A stretch of DNA of 64,000 bases from Platanthera guangdongensis. Lineage: Eukaryota > Streptophyta > Magnoliopsida > Asparagales > Orchidaceae. The translations under genes and the position numbers were made by a program. Of the stretch, positions 45,950 through 58,600 are shown piece after piece. Location of the stretch: assembly GCA_039583875.1 (NCBI GenBank), contig CM077163.1, positions 227,408,646-227,472,645 of the forward strand. The letters run 5' to 3'. Every line of letters begins with the position of its first letter. The first letter of the stretch is position 1. A model generated the notes under the pieces. That model saw only the letters and a list, made by a program, of their open reading frames with translations, did no database searches and was not told the DNA's origin.

Positions 45950-48900
45950 ATGTCGAAGAAAAGTGCGCTCGACGTCGTCAAGTTGCAGTCATTTGACGTC
46001 ACTGTCTTGCTCAGTTGGAAAATGTATGTCCAACTAGTAATGAAAGAACGTGAAATTTTTTACGCCGATCTTAGCCACTTTGTCGCTACCCGTAAGGATG
46101 TGGACGAATATCAGTGGAACAAAGACGAAAAGTTTTGAAGCGATTACCTTCTGAATTCCGTGAATTCTCACGTTGTCATGACCTACAGTGCATGTAAGAA
46201 CGTGGAAGAGATTTGGGACCGCTTGAACGCAAACTTTTAGTTCCTAGAACTAGAAAATATGTGACACAAGATGGAAGACGAACAATCTGAAATGTTTGAT
46301 TATCCTTTTGTGAGTCTGATTTTGAGCAAGCTGCCTCCTGAGTGAATCATCTTCAAGTCTGAAATACACAGACTGAAGAAGACGAAAGAAACTCCACAAA
46401 ATTCTACAAATATTCTGGTCGATATATCTGATCCTAAGTTCTTTGTGGCTATGATTGGGAGCAGTTACCACATTGTGTCTTCTGAGTGATAGCTAGACAG
46501 CGTTGCTACATGTCATGTCATAAATGACAGAGGTCTTCTCTCAAAGGTCAGAGCAGTCAAGGACAAGGTTGAAAACTGCTATGGATAAGAGACCGAGGTT
46601 ACTCATGCTGGGACAGTGTAGCCGATCATCTTTTCAGGTAAAAATTTAATTTTAAAGCAAGTCAGAGTATTATCTTGCTTAACTAAAAATTTAGTCTCCA
46701 TGAATTTATTAAATAAAGCTGGAATTTCTTTCATAACCCAAAAATAATAGAATAACCTTAGTAGTTAATTCACATTATTTTGATTGTGTGTATATGCTCA
46801 ATGATATGTATAGACTTAGCCTAAATAACGAGTGCATTAATCAAGTGAGTTTAACTCGAATTGATCCTAAGTTATTACATAATAGACTTGGACGTGTGCA
46901 TTATAAGAATATGCAAGATCTAGCTAAGAGTCTCAACATCCTGTTAGATCTTTTTATTCGATTTGATAGGTGCGAGGTTTGTGCCCAAACTATGATTACT
47001 AGAAATCCTTTCAAGTCAGTATATAGAAGCACCCAACTTTTTGAATTGATACATTCCAACCTCTGTGATTTTCAAAGGCATGCCACTATAGGAGAAAGGA
47101 AGTATTTTATTACTTTAATTGATGATTTTTATAGATACTGTCATGTTTACCTATTGAAATCAAAAGACGAAGCCTTCGAGACTTTCGAAATCTTTAAAAC
47201 TTGTGTTGAAAATCAGTTAAACCTAACGATTAAGAGATTTAGAAAGGATTGAGTAGGAGAATACACTGCAATTAAGTTTAAGGACTTTTGTGGCTCTAAG
47301 GGTATAATATTAGAAATCACAACTCCTTACTCACCCCAGTCGAATGGTATCGCTGAGCGTAAGAATATAGCTTTAACAGAAATGTTGAATTTTATGCTTC
47401 TCACGGCTAACATGCTTAATTATTTTTGGGGTGAAGTAATCTTTACTACAAATCACATTCTAAATAGAGTATCTCACTCAAAACTCAGTTCTACTCCATA
47501 TAATTTGTGGCACAACCATCCTTATAGATTTGACACTCTAAAGACTAGTAGTTGTATTGCTTATGTGAGAATACAAGGCCTTATGAGACCTAAGGTGGGA
47601 CCTAAAACAACAACCTGTGTTTATCTAGGTAGTGTAGAAGATAGTGCAACAGACAATTTTGTGAATCTATCCACTAATACAGTAATAGAGTCTAGAGATG
47701 ATATTTTCTTTGAACATAGATTTATTAAAGATCATGGTTTAACCGTCTCTACGTCTACTAACATGATTGTAGAATCTACTATAGAACCTAAAGTTGACTC
47801 CTCTGGCACTGCTCCCTAACCTCTAGAAGTGGAATTTATTCCAGTTAGAGCGTCGAGATAGAACCCCTATGAACTTTGTTGAGAATTTTGTCACCTATCA
47901 CTTAGAGGATGATCAATTCGCCTATCAGAAATCAAAGAGATCTAGAGATTCGATAATATGGGCAGAAGACATCAATGATGAGATGAACTCACAGCTACAA
48001 AATAACATTTAGCATCTAGTTGACCTGTCGAAAGGTGTTAAAGTCATAGGATGCAAGTGAGTATTAAAGATAAAACTGTACAATGATTGGTCTATAGCAA
48101 GATACAAAGCACGTCTAGTAGGTAAGAGTTATAAATAATATGGAGAATTGACTACTTTGTCGTCTATTCACTTGTATGTAACTTATCCACTATTAGGATT
48201 GTTCTTATCTTAGCTTCTATCAAAAACTGTATAGTTCATTAGATGGATATAAAAACAGTGTTCTTGAATGAAGAGCTTGATGAAAAGATCTACATGATAC
48301 AACCTTAAGGTTATGTGTATAAAGATCTGAATGAGAAAGTGTGCAAGCTAAACAAATTAATCTATGAGCTTAAAAAAAAGCCTAAGACGTGACACATAAA
48401 ATTTGACCAAGTGGTAAAGAGCGTTCGATTTCAGTCCAGTCTCTCAGATAAATGCCTCTATCATCACTCGAGATCAAATAAAAAAGTCATCATATGCATA
48501 TATGTGGATGATATGTTGATTTTAGAGTGAGATCTTGCTACAGTTAGGAATATTAAATCCACTCTCTCAGAAGCATTTGACATAAAAAGACATTGATCTT
48601 GTGGATACTCTGTTAGGTATGAAAATTAGAGTTGATAAGAGTCGAGTTATCCTTAGTCAGGCTCATTATATAGAGTAAATTTTTTCAACCTAGGGTCCAA
48701 ATATCAAGTTGCGTCCGAATATAAAGATTATAGACAGTAGAGACATCGTTTGATCTAAATATCAAGTTGTGTCCGAATGTAGGGACCAACGTTGACCAGG
48801 TAAAGTACTCGAATATCATTGGTAGTCTCATGTACGCGACAAGTTGAACAAGACTAGACATTATCTTCTTTATTTGACATGTTAAGCTTCTTTAACAGTA

Positions 48901-49309
48901 GTCCAAGCAAAGAGCATTGGGATGCCCAAGACAGGCTAATGAGATACCTGAGAGGTATTAAAAATCATGCACTGTACTACACTGGTTACCCTCCTACTGT
49001 GGATGGACATTCTGATGCCCCATAGTGTTTAGAAGTTGATAATAGTAAGGCTACCAGTGAATTTATATTCACTATAGGTAGAGCTACTATTGTTTGAAAA
49101 TCTGAAAGACAAACTTGTATAACTTTGTCATCTATGAAAGTCGAGTTATTTGTCTTAGCTTCGGCTGGTGAAGGGGCAGACTGGATTAGAAATTTGATTC
49201 TAAACATTCTCTTTTCTAGGATATAAGTCAATTTTTTGAGTTTGTACTGTGATAATCAGGCGGCAGTTCAAGTCGTTATGAATGCGCTCTTTAATACTAA
49301 GAAAAGACA
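45950..49309 (+). pseudogene. Old Copia gag-pol, part before the hAT insertion
   Basis: Gag begins at ATG 45950 with a WKMYVQLVM segment, hits a stop at about 46136 and continues as VEEIWDRLNANF near 46200. Protease is barely visible around 46500 (LDSVATCHV). The integrase zinc site (LLHNRLGRVHYKNM, CEVCAQ) and core (LIHSNLCDF, LIDDFYRYCHVYLL) lie in 46788-47252, where TGA replaces an expected Arg of the D(N/R)GGEY motif. 47382-47819 holds the integrase tail. RT from about 47930 to 48600 is full of stops (YVDDMLI near 48500). RNase H starts near 48960 and reaches CDNQAAVQVV near 49245, where the hAT interrupts. Asn replaces Asp in LIHSN. Clearly non-functional. Confidence 0.82.
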
Positions 49310-49317
49310 TGTACGAC

Positions 49318-49510
49318 TAGGCGTGCACATAAAGACCCCGGTCTCGGTCCGGGACCGGTCCTGGGCAGGACCGGTCCTTTGGGACACCGGTCCCGGACCG
49401 GTCCTGCCCAAACTGGTCCCGGTCCGGGACCGATTTTTCCTTTGAAAATCGGGACCGCCTGGGACCGGAAGGACCGGTCCTAACCGGTCCCAGACCGGGA
49501 CCGGTTAATT
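49318..49510. repeat. hAT left subterminal palindromes (GGGACCGGTCC)
   Basis: At least eight words of the form GGACCGGTCC or GGTCCGGGACC lie within about 180 bases of the left end. They are mirrored at 52095-52260. hAT transposases bind short subterminal repeats, so these are the likely binding sites. Confidence 0.85.
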
Positions 49511-49848
49511 AAATTAATTATTTTATTTTTTTTATTATATCTTATTATATTTCATTTTTAATAATTAAATTAAATAACCTGTAATAATTAAATAATATGA
49601 AATGCAAAATTGCAAAGCAAATAAATTTTTTTATTAAATTTGAAATAAAATTACAAAATCAAAATACAAATTACAAATTATAATACAAAATCAAAATACA
49701 AACATTTTTATTAAATTTTAAATTATAATACAAAATACAAATTCAAAATTTGGAGTTGAGCCTTGGACTCGTCTTCAACTCCGGAGTCGCTTTTGATTTT
49801 GAACTCGTCTTCAACTTCAACGTCTTTATTCTGCGACGCTCCCCAGAT

Positions 49849-51787
49849 TTAAGTTATTAAGCTCCTCTTCAACTTCAGACTCACTGTCTTCATTGACGAG
49901 ACGTGTTGTCTCCTACTCAAAGCGTCCAAATGGTTCTTGTAGCAAATGCAAATCTCCAAAGATTCTTCGGTCAAACAGCTCCTTCGCTCGTTCACTATCC
50001 TGCCACTTAAAGAAAACACATACTCCGAAGCTAACGTACTAGATTGGATGGTTAGTAAATCACGGGCCATTAAGGCCAAAATAAGATAATTATTAGATTT
50101 AATTTTCCACCATTTTAAAATATCAAAATTTTCTATTTCGTACGCGGTCATAAAATCTTGAAACTGTGTTTTGCTATATAAACCTAATTCGTTTAAAGTA
50201 CTCGAAGTTCGTTGTTTTTTCTTCGAAGCTAATTCTAAAAATCTATTTTTTAAAATATCTTTTGTTCGAGGGGCGGTGGATTACTCGCGAGGTCGCAATC
50301 CATATAGTTGATCGTAATAATTATATAGGCGAGTAAAATCAGAATTAAATTTTGAAATACTAACGTTGTGAAAATCACTAGAAGATTCGTTTAACTCTAA
50401 ATTTCGATTAATTTTCTCTATAAAATTTTCAACCCCGTCTATACCCATTAAAAGGTTTAAAGTCGCGGCACAAGAAAACATAGGTGGCATATGCGTATAA
50501 TATTTTAAAAACTTTTCCTCCATTAATAATATTAACGGACGTCACATTGGGTTAATTTTGCAAGTTTTAAACATTTCAGTAATTAATAAAAAATTTTCAA
50601 TAACAAGCGAGCTAGTAGGATAATAAACTACAGATAAAATAGTTGTTGCCCGATAAAACTTTCTAATAAATTTACGTAATCTTCGATTATAGCTCAATCT
50701 GACGCATCTAAATCATGTGATTCTTCTACACTATTATAAAATTATATCAATAACGATTTTTGTGACAAAGTCCACTTTAACATTTTGTACGTGGAATTCC
50801 ATCGTACCGGCATATCATAAGATGAACCCAAAAAAATTTTACTCTGTGCTATAACAAATTTTTTGAAATCTTGTTTTCGTCGTTTTGAACTATAAATAAC
50901 TCGTAACATAGTACGTATTTTAATAACATAATTTTTCATAAAAGTTAAACTATCTGACACAATTAAATTAAGAACGTGACATACGCAACGTGTATGAAAA
51001 AAAATACCATCTAGCATAGGTTTCAGATCATTAATCAAATATTTAATAGTCATATTATTATTCGAGACGTTATCAAACAAAATATTTAAAATTTTATCTT
51101 TTATTTTAAAATCTCTAATACACTTAATAATCACCTGATAAATAGCTTTACCGGTGTGCGAATATTCAAACCTTCAAAACAAATTATACGTTTATTTAAT
51201 TCTCAACTATCGGGATCGACCCAGTGACAAGTTATGCAAATTTAAGAAAGTCCGTCAACTAAACCGCTAGTTCAAACGCCGCTCGTTAAACTAACTCGAC
51301 CGTCGAATATTTCAAAATAATTTTTTAAATATAATTTTGATTGTAGGTAAGCTTGTAAAGCATCACGTCGAGTTGTAGTACGACTTACCTGTTGATATTT
51401 TGGTTTGAGTGCTTCGTGTATGTAAGACGTCATTTCGTCGTTGTCGTAGTGGTTGAACAGAAGTCCGTTTTTGATGACATTCTCCATTTGTCGCTCCCGT
51501 TGCCGAGCTTGGTCATACGTCCAAATGTGCCCGGTCGTCGAAATTTGAGCTTGGTTGGCCTCCGACGGGGCTTGTTTGGAAAGACACGATTTGTTGTGTC
51601 GGGCGAGCGTTGTGTTGTTACTGTTAGCGGTCATAAGATTCGCACAAAGTTTGCATTTTGCCTTAATTTCGCCGCTGATCCGCACTTTATCGAAGTTATC
51701 CCATACCGCCGCTTTATGCCGGTGCTCAACGATCTCATGATCGACGGACGCTGAGGAGGACGCCGGCATGGAGGAGGAGGAAGCCAT
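49849..51787 (-). pseudogene. hAT transposase, frameshifted
   Basis: Cut-and-paste transposase of the hAT superfamily. The N-terminal piece (51787-51272) has a BED-type zinc finger (VWDNFDKV, CKLC, then H and C at HNKSC). The middle piece (51134-50742) has LFDNVSNNNMTIKYLI, HTRCVCHVLNLIV and MPVRWNSTYKML, which belong to the catalytic fold. 50523-50281 and 50151-49849 continue it. The last contains the C-terminal dimerisation motif (WWKIKSNNYLILALMARDLL, ASEYVFSLSGRIV). The four pieces are in three different frames and are separated by stops, so no full protein is made. It starts about 480 bases inside the right TIR. Confidence 0.9.
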
Positions 51788-51904
51788 TTAACACGAATAT
51801 GAGTGAGAGAGAGAGTGGGAGAGATAGTGAAAGAGAGAGAGTAAGAGAGTGGGGGGGTTATAAGATATAAATTAAATAATATATATATTTTTTTAATTAA
51901 TAAA

Positions 51905-52090
51905 ATTAATAAAAAAGAGCCAAACGGCTCTCATTAAAAGAGCCGTTAACGACTCTTTTAATGAGAGCCGTTAACGGCTCTTTTAAAAGAGCCGTTAGAG
52001 CAGCTCGACGAAATCATCGAGCTGAGACTCGACGAAAATCGTCGAGCAGAGCTCGACGATCGTCGAGCTCTGGTCGACAATTTTCGTCGA
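51905..52090. repeat. hAT right-end palindromic repeats
   Basis: AGAGCCGTTAACGGCTCT-type palindromes (51915-51995) are followed by tandem CTCGACGA..TCGTCGAG units (52000-52090). Both lie inside the hAT, between the transposase gene start and the GGACCGG palindromes. The second motif matches the minisatellite core at 30779-30985. Confidence 0.85.
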
Positions 52091-52280
52091 GCTGAGGTCT
52101 TTCCGGTCCCGACCGGTGCCGAAACGGCCCCGGACCGGGACCGGTTTTTACCCTTAAAGGGGGGACTGCCATGGACCACAGGACCGGTCTTGACTGGGAC
52201 CGGTCCCTGTCCGGTCCCGACCGGTCCGGTCCCAACGGAACTGGTTGGGACCGGTCTTTATGTGCGCGTCTATGTACGAC

Positions 52281-52438
52281 TGAGACATGCTCTATTGAAT
52301 TATCTGAAAGAACAAAACATTATCACTTTGATTGATGTGCGATCGAAGGATAACCTTGTTGATCAATTGACGAAAGGAATGCTCAAAGACCGCTTACTCA
52401 AAATAGTGGGGGAAATGAGACTCAATGCAAATTAGCTC
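52281..52438 (+). pseudogene. Old Copia RNase H, part after the hAT insertion
   Basis: After the hAT's right TSD the Copia frame resumes with LLNYLKEQNIITLIDVRSKD, VDQLTKGML and GEMRLNAN, then stops. This is the usual C-terminal end of Copia RNase H, where the element-specific tail contacts the tether region. It confirms the insertion site and the orientation of the host element. Confidence 0.8.
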
Positions 52439-53377
52439 AGTCTTAGTTCAAGGATAGACGATTTAGTTCAGCATTAGTTCAAATGTTTTGATTTTTTTCT
52501 ACGCTTCTTTGTCAAAGCAAGCGTGTTGTGCTCTGCTGATGTACGTGGTTGCTGAGTACGAATCTGATGAGTGTTTCATTTCATATCTGATGTTAGCAAT
52601 TTCATCGAGATTCTTCTTTCTTACCTAAGAGGAGAGCGTTATTCCACATTTGATAACACGATCTGACTCGGTTTGACCATTCTTCTATTTTTTGATTTCA
52701 TTTCATACTTGATAAGTTCCAATTAACTTTCGAAGAACAGTAACTGTGATTTTCTATATTAGGTCACAGATATAATTGTGGTGTTTGAAAGTCCATAAGC
52801 TCGTTTCTTTAGAAATAAATAATAGATTTTAAGGTAGAACTTTTAATACTCTATGTATGTGTTCTCTAAGCTAATTTTAAAGTATTATGTTCTTACAAGT
52901 AGAACTATATACATATAAATTTTTATATGTTGGAATTCACTCTAAATAAAATTCTTTGTTGAAAAATTACAAGAAATGTTGATGATGAAAATGCGCTTGT
53001 TGTTTGGGATCTTTATGAGGATGCCCTACTGTATATCTGAGGATGATGACAGCCAGAGTGTGATTTGATTTCTAGTTTAACTTTAGCTAGAGTATTGCTT
53101 AGCTTTTTTGAACACTTGTTGTTTGGACTACTTCTGCTCTTTTGTTGATCATTACTCACTGGTATGTTGAGTCTGTGTTATGATCATACTTTAGACTGTT
53201 ATGTGATGTTGCTGAGACTTATGTTTATTCTTATGCATGCATAAATTTGTTTTATTTAACATCCAATATATTCTGACAAGTGTGACGGACACGATTTTGA
53301 GTGATTCATGTTTTATTGAACACTACACACACCACCCATTTTCCGACGTCGAGTTTACGATAGACCTAAGAGGATAT
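52439..53377 (+). other. Untranslated stretch between Copia pol and 3' LTR
   Basis: This AT-rich region of 0.94 kb has no coding domain and ends in the purine-rich 'ctaagaggatat' just before the LTR. It is longer than usual for a Copia and may include further decayed inserts that I cannot identify. Confidence 0.5.
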
Positions 53378-53400
53378 TGTTAGGGAATTAATTATATGTC

Positions 53401-54090
53401 TGTTAAGCCCGGAATCCGCGACCAGTTCGCACAGCTTGCAAGACCGGGAGGCCTGTGATTTCTAGCCGCCACACAGGTCAAGTCGGCTGATTGTCAGAGA
53501 AGCCGGGCGTTCACCACATCAAGTCGTCGTCAGTACCAGCACCGTTCAACGCCAAGTCCCAAGGCCCGGACGACCAGCTCGCAAGGAGGAATCCGCCAGG
53601 CCGTGCGGTTTCCCTCCTTTCTTCTCTTTTGCTTATTTGTTTCCCCTCACCTCTGCCCGGCTCTCATGTACCCCGGGCAGTCGGTAACTTTAGTCCTGCC
53701 CGCTTGGGCAGGCCCCCGAGCCTATAAATAGGGGGAGCTAGCACTCCCCAAAGCACGCTGACTTGTATCCAGGAGCTCGCTTGTTAAGAGCCGCGGTCTC
53801 AAGCCTAGTGTCTTGCGGCTTGCTGTCCGGCCGGCTTACCTTTTTTCTCCTTCTTGTAACCGCTTCACTTTTAATAAAAGAAAAGCCCGTCGTAGGAGTG
53901 GAATTTAAGCCGCGGTGGGCGAACTCTGCTGTTGCCGCTGCCAGCGGCTTCTCTTTTTGTCCCACAGCTACAACCGCTTGTAACCGACTATTCAACAGTG
54001 TCCTTTTTCCCCTTCCTTTCCCCGGTGCTCGAACCGTTAGCTGGTGGTGCCCGACTCTCTTTCCGATTTCATGCATCAATAATTTCCACC
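53401..54090 (+). mobile_element. LTR-like insert in the old Copia's 3' LTR
   Basis: The sequence is absent from the matching 5' LTR, which runs straight through at about 44720. It starts TGTTAAGCCCGG and has a TATA box (TATAAATA, 53723-53730), a hairpin built on CCCGGGCAG/CTGCCCG upstream of it and an AATAAAAG signal near 53871. It resembles a small solo LTR or TRIM-type element. The right edge does not end in CA at the point where the host LTR resumes, and no clean TSD is visible, so the exact limits are uncertain. Confidence 0.55.
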
Positions 54091-54476
54091 CGTGTCGAGA
54101 CCTACTCGGAACGTCCCATTGACTTTCATGTCACTTTAGGGCATAGATTTACGCTGGATATACTATAAATAGACATTTCACATTCGATAAGCTATTGCGG
54201 ACTATCTTGAGCAGAACCTCAACAACTTATATATATGGTATTTTATACACATTCAAAAAAAAAATGGATTTTTTGTGTAACTTTTGAGTCTTTTTAAAAA
54301 ACACTTTGAACTATCTGATCTCACTGAAATCAAATCTATGTATTTGATAATTACTTGTGTGGTGTAATGCCAAAGCCTTGTGCTAATTTTGAAAGTGTTG
54401 CAAAACCCGGTACAATACACACATATACAGCTATAATAAATTGCAGGTAACAAGAACACAATAACACAATCATGCA

Positions 54477-54496
54477 ATATATATATATATATCACA

Positions 54497-54563
<67 letters not shown>
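54477..54563. repeat. (AT)n microsatellite
   Basis: Alternating AT runs are broken once by 'cacaaat' near 54493. Probably length-variable. Confidence 0.95.
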
Positions 54564-54565
<2 letters not shown>

Positions 54566-54951
54566 AATACAAGAATAAAACCGGAGAAAGAAAGATTTGA
54601 CCGTCCAGCGAGTACATCGCGTATGCTCCGAACACGCATAATCTGTGGCGGAAATCTGAGATCTGAACTGAAATCAAATCTATGTAGGGTGGCCTATGTT
54701 ACGGAATACGACAGACTACGCCCGGCCTCCCGGGTTGAGCGAGTTTGGCCAGCAGCACACACTAGGGGCGGTCGGCGCTGAGGCCAGCCGCCCGCCATGC
54801 TCGCTCGTAGTCGGCCGCTCAGCCGGCCATGGCTCCTCCTCCTCCCTCGACGGCCACCAGTCGTTGGGGGCTCGTCGCCCGTAGACCATTGATGGCGGCC
54901 CTTCTCTACCGTCTGATCATTCCATCACAGTCACTGTTGTCCGTTACGTGC

Positions 54952-55090
54952 GTAACCACCCGCATAACAACCATCGTTAGTGGGTGATTTTATTTATTTA
55001 GTTACGGTGTGTACATAAGAAATATTATAAAATAACACATATTTAACTCTATGCTAAATATGGTCTACACCCGTTAATTTGGGTGGTTAC
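54952..55090. mobile_element. Possible small MITE with GTAACCACCC ends
   Basis: GTAACCACCC at 54952 is mirrored by GGGTGGTTAC ending at 55090, enclosing about 140 AT-rich bases. Flanking bases do not give a convincing TSD, so this could also be a chance inverted repeat. Confidence 0.35.
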
Positions 55091-55606
55091 AGTGTATGGA
55101 TAACTGCATCTACCTTTACCAACATCTGAAACCTATAAAAAAGGCCACCAGACCCCTCTCATTTTTAACCATTTCTCCTCACAACTTTTTTCTTCCTCGG
55201 GTCAGAGCTCTGCAAAAATCCTGCTACGAGAATTCGTTTAAGTCCACAATGCTCGGAGAAGAAGGCACTTCGCTGGCCACTCCAGGAAGTCTCCTGTGTG
55301 CGCAACACCCTGCAAGTCCCCACCAACGCATCTATAAGCACCCCGCAGCGGTGTTCAATAGCCGATCAATGTCCAAGAATGTCTGCCACCACCATGAAAT
55401 AGTGGAAATTGGGTTTTGTGTGAGGCGACCTATCACTCACTGAGCACATCCGTGTATTCTCTCACCTTCGAGTTGTAACAAGAAGCGACCTTTCTCCCTC
55501 GATTTCTCCATCAATTTGTAAATTTCAGCTAATAGTAAAGTTTGACAAGCACCGAACCGGTCACGTGATTTTGTTACCCAGTTGAAGGGTTTTTCCACAT
55601 TAAAAT

Positions 55607-58600
55607 TGTAAAACCCCTTTTTTGAACATACCCCGAATTCACTAACACTGACCCGAGGGGAGTCTTATCGTCTAGAACTGTCGTCTTATGGTAACACCAA
55701 CCTACGGGTTAGACGTCACTACAAGTCGTTGATTCTGCCGACTAATTCATCATCCAGAACAATCACTAATGTAAGTATGAAATATTAGATTGACACAAAT
55801 CTACATTACACAAGATGATATAAATATCATAAGTTGTACATATAAGAGATAAACATGTCTAAAGAGAGAAGGGCTTAGGCCCAATACATCAAAGTCTAAA
55901 TAGGGCTTATGTCAAGTACATCAAAACTCTCTCACACTCAATGAACTGCAAAAGTGAACTCGTCATCAAACTCACATCAATAGGAGGTAGAGTATCAGTA
56001 CGCTGTATCAGCTTCTCAACTCCTACCTTCTTGGGCTGCCGGTCCTTCGGGGTGTCGTGTTGTTGCCCTAGCTCCTGGTGCCCCTAAAATGATGCGATCA
56101 CTGACCGTTAGTCAAAAAAATTAAGGTGTTTCAGCATTCACTCCCCTGATGACTCCTAGGCACCAGATAGGAGGATAAAAGGAAAGGTGTATGTGATAGA
56201 AATAAAATAAGCAGGTGATAGTGGTCATATATAGTATAGTAGTATGTAAAGTACTACATAATTGTATGTAAAGAGATAAATCTACACTAGCAGTTCTACT
56301 ATGAGATCGAAAATAAGAGCAGTAGTAAAAAGACAAGTAATAAATAAAGTGCAGTTATACTATCATCACATATGCGTACCTTAACTTATATAAATGTCCA
56401 TATAAACTTATAAGTTAAGATTTCATTTAAGAAACTCGTCATATAAAAGAGTTCATACTAATTTATATGATGAGAGTTTGCAAGTATGTATGTTATGTTG
56501 TGTTATACATATGTTATATTTATGCAAGTGCAACTCATACGCACGACTCTATGCGCACAGACATTTAGTTCCTACTTTTTGGAGGCAGCTAACCTCTCTG
56601 GTACCAACCATCGTGGCTCGTGGTGATAGTGGAGCGGGCGTATCCACTACTAGGCGGGGTATACACACTACCTGTCCTAGACCTCTCATACGCATCTGCA
56701 CATGTCTCAGGTGCACTCTAGAGTCTCTACGTACTATTGCTGGGGGTATCCTAGTCTTTAGGGCTAAGTGACGAGCTTCTGGAAAATATCATAAGACACC
56801 AGGCTAAGCTGGTCCGCTAGGTCTCATTGACTTGCCAAGTCAACGTACTCCTATCGGTGTGACGACTAAGGTAGTTGCGAAGAACTGCCACACTCTATGC
56901 ACACACAAGCGTATCATCTCAGCATCCGAGCCTACAACTCGTAGGACTATTAAGTCCTCCACACATCGGTATCACTACAACTTTTTGAAATCAAGCCCCC
57001 AGCTCCCTGGACTAGCCAGTACTTAACACAACTCATCATCCAATAGAATGATGTTTACAGATTATGTTGTTCTCTTATTATTGCTAATCTTTTCTTAGTG
57101 ATTAGTTATACTCGACGATTTCGGGTGAATCTTGGTGTTCTCGATGTCTACTCAGTGAGGGGCTCGTAGCGGTACTAGGAAGTATGATGAGCTGAAGTTC
57201 AAACCTCCCTTTCTCAAGATATTAATTTTTATAGGTGGCTACCCTTAATTAAAACCCTCTCTCAATATTACATTATCCTAAAATGGTTTGTGTTTCTTAT
57301 AGGTGAGAGACAATATATCATTGAACTCCAAGTCTAGCTACTCCTCTTAGTGTCCATATACATTAACATTCGGTACTTCTTGGTGACTTACACTAAGACT
57401 TCAACCGAAAGTCTATGATACTCGAAATTCCACTGAATCATATAGGATTAACTATGATCTCATTTAAGGTCTACTCATAGGAATGCATTCCATTGAATGA
57501 TGTTAATCCTTAACTTTAATATATGATATGTGGTGCAAACTTGAACATGTTAATCTACAAGCCCCAAGATCCCATCATGAGATGTAACATGGTCTTATGA
57601 ATGTTCCAATTCATAATGGTAATTTTCTAGTGTGGATTGATCACATTTAATTCATTTATGTTAAGGTGTGACATGAAATTATAGTACAAATGTTGTCCAA
57701 ATTTTTTTACAATTTTTAGGGGCTGATATGAATAATGTCCTGCTGATATGTTCCAAATTTAATGCAATTCTCATGTTATCTTGATGGTCTAATCTCTACA
57801 TTAATATTTTGCTAAACGCAGACAATCACACAATTGTACTAGTTATGATCTAAAGGATAAAACTATCATATTCTTTGGTCAAATGATCTAAAATTAATAC
57901 CCACGGTTTATCATAATATAATCAAGAGATGATCATAAATTCATGAATTTTTTAATTAATTTGACCATAAATGAAATTCTCAAATTGAGTGACAAATGTC
58001 ATTTTAACACAAAGTATCAATTCCAGATATCCAATTGTTTTAAATAGATTATAACATGTACACATTGACAAAATAATGTGTTGGACAAAGTTTCATAATT
58101 TTTTTATATAATATAGCCATAATTTCAATAAGTAAATATTAATCCTCAAATGTCACTTTACAAAGGAAGTAATTAAATTAACATTTCAAAAATTCCAGAA
58201 AAATTACCAGAGGTTAATAATGCTACAAAAATCATCTAGCAAGATATTTAAATTTTCCAAAATATTTTGACTATAAATAATTCAAACATACATAAGTGTG
58301 AAAAATGAAATCATTGATATTCCTCAAGGTAAATGACTACCAAAAATTCTAATAAAATTACCAGAAAAGTATTGTGATCTAATATGGTATGTGACAGGAA
58401 AATAGAATTTTTCTAAGTCATTTAGCCACTTTTATTTCATTATATTAATTTGTGACATATTTACCATTAATTAAATACCTAGGATTTTTCACTTCAAAAA
58501 TCTTAATATTTTTATAGATGATACTTTTTATCTTAATATATGCATGTCCAAAATTTAATTGACATGATTAAAGCCATTTGTGCTAATTTCACAAAATATA

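Larger units (their letters stand above)
49318..52272 (-). mobile_element. hAT transposon inserted in Copia RNase H
   Basis: The TIRs TAGGCGTGCACATAAAGACC and its right-end partner match at 18 of 20 bases. The perfect 8-bp TSD tgtacgac (49310-49317 and 52273-52280) is the hAT signature. The RNase H frame resumes directly after the right TSD. The transposase gene is on the minus strand. Both subterminal regions carry dense GGACCGG/CCGGTCC palindromes, and the right side also has GAGCCGTTAACGGCTC and CTCGACGAAATCGTCGAG repeats. Confidence 0.95.
44698..54224 (+). mobile_element. Old Copia with short LTRs, carrying hAT and LTR-like inserts
   Basis: A short LTR (44698 to about 44856) and its diverged partner (53378 to about 54224, itself interrupted) start TGTTAG[GC]GAATTAATTA. 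They share 'tttcatgtcac', 'gctattg' and 'gactat/tactat' blocks in order. A leader of about 1.1 kb, gag at 45950, pol to 52435, and an untranslated stretch to a purine-rich 'ctaagaggatat' before the 3' LTR complete the layout. The primer site is not recognisable and no convincing TSD is seen, in keeping with its age. A hAT sits in RNase H. Confidence 0.75.
54225..55606. other. Mixed non-coding stretch
   Basis: It contains an (AT)n run (54477-54563) and a pair of copies of 'actgaaatcaaatctatgta' (near 54324 and 54668). A GC-rich patch (54720-54900) shows no clear reading frame of known type. A TATA-like 'acctataaaaaagg' near 55130 is followed by LTR-like sequence with 'ttttccacattaaaa' near 55592. 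It may be an unresolved LTR; I found no partner copy or TSD. The 115-residue frame at 55096-55443 has no recognisable domain. Confidence 0.4.

Noticed and set aside
54696..54900. GC-rich segment resembling a captured host exon
   Set aside because: Reading frames are short and give no known domain; GC content alone is not evidence.
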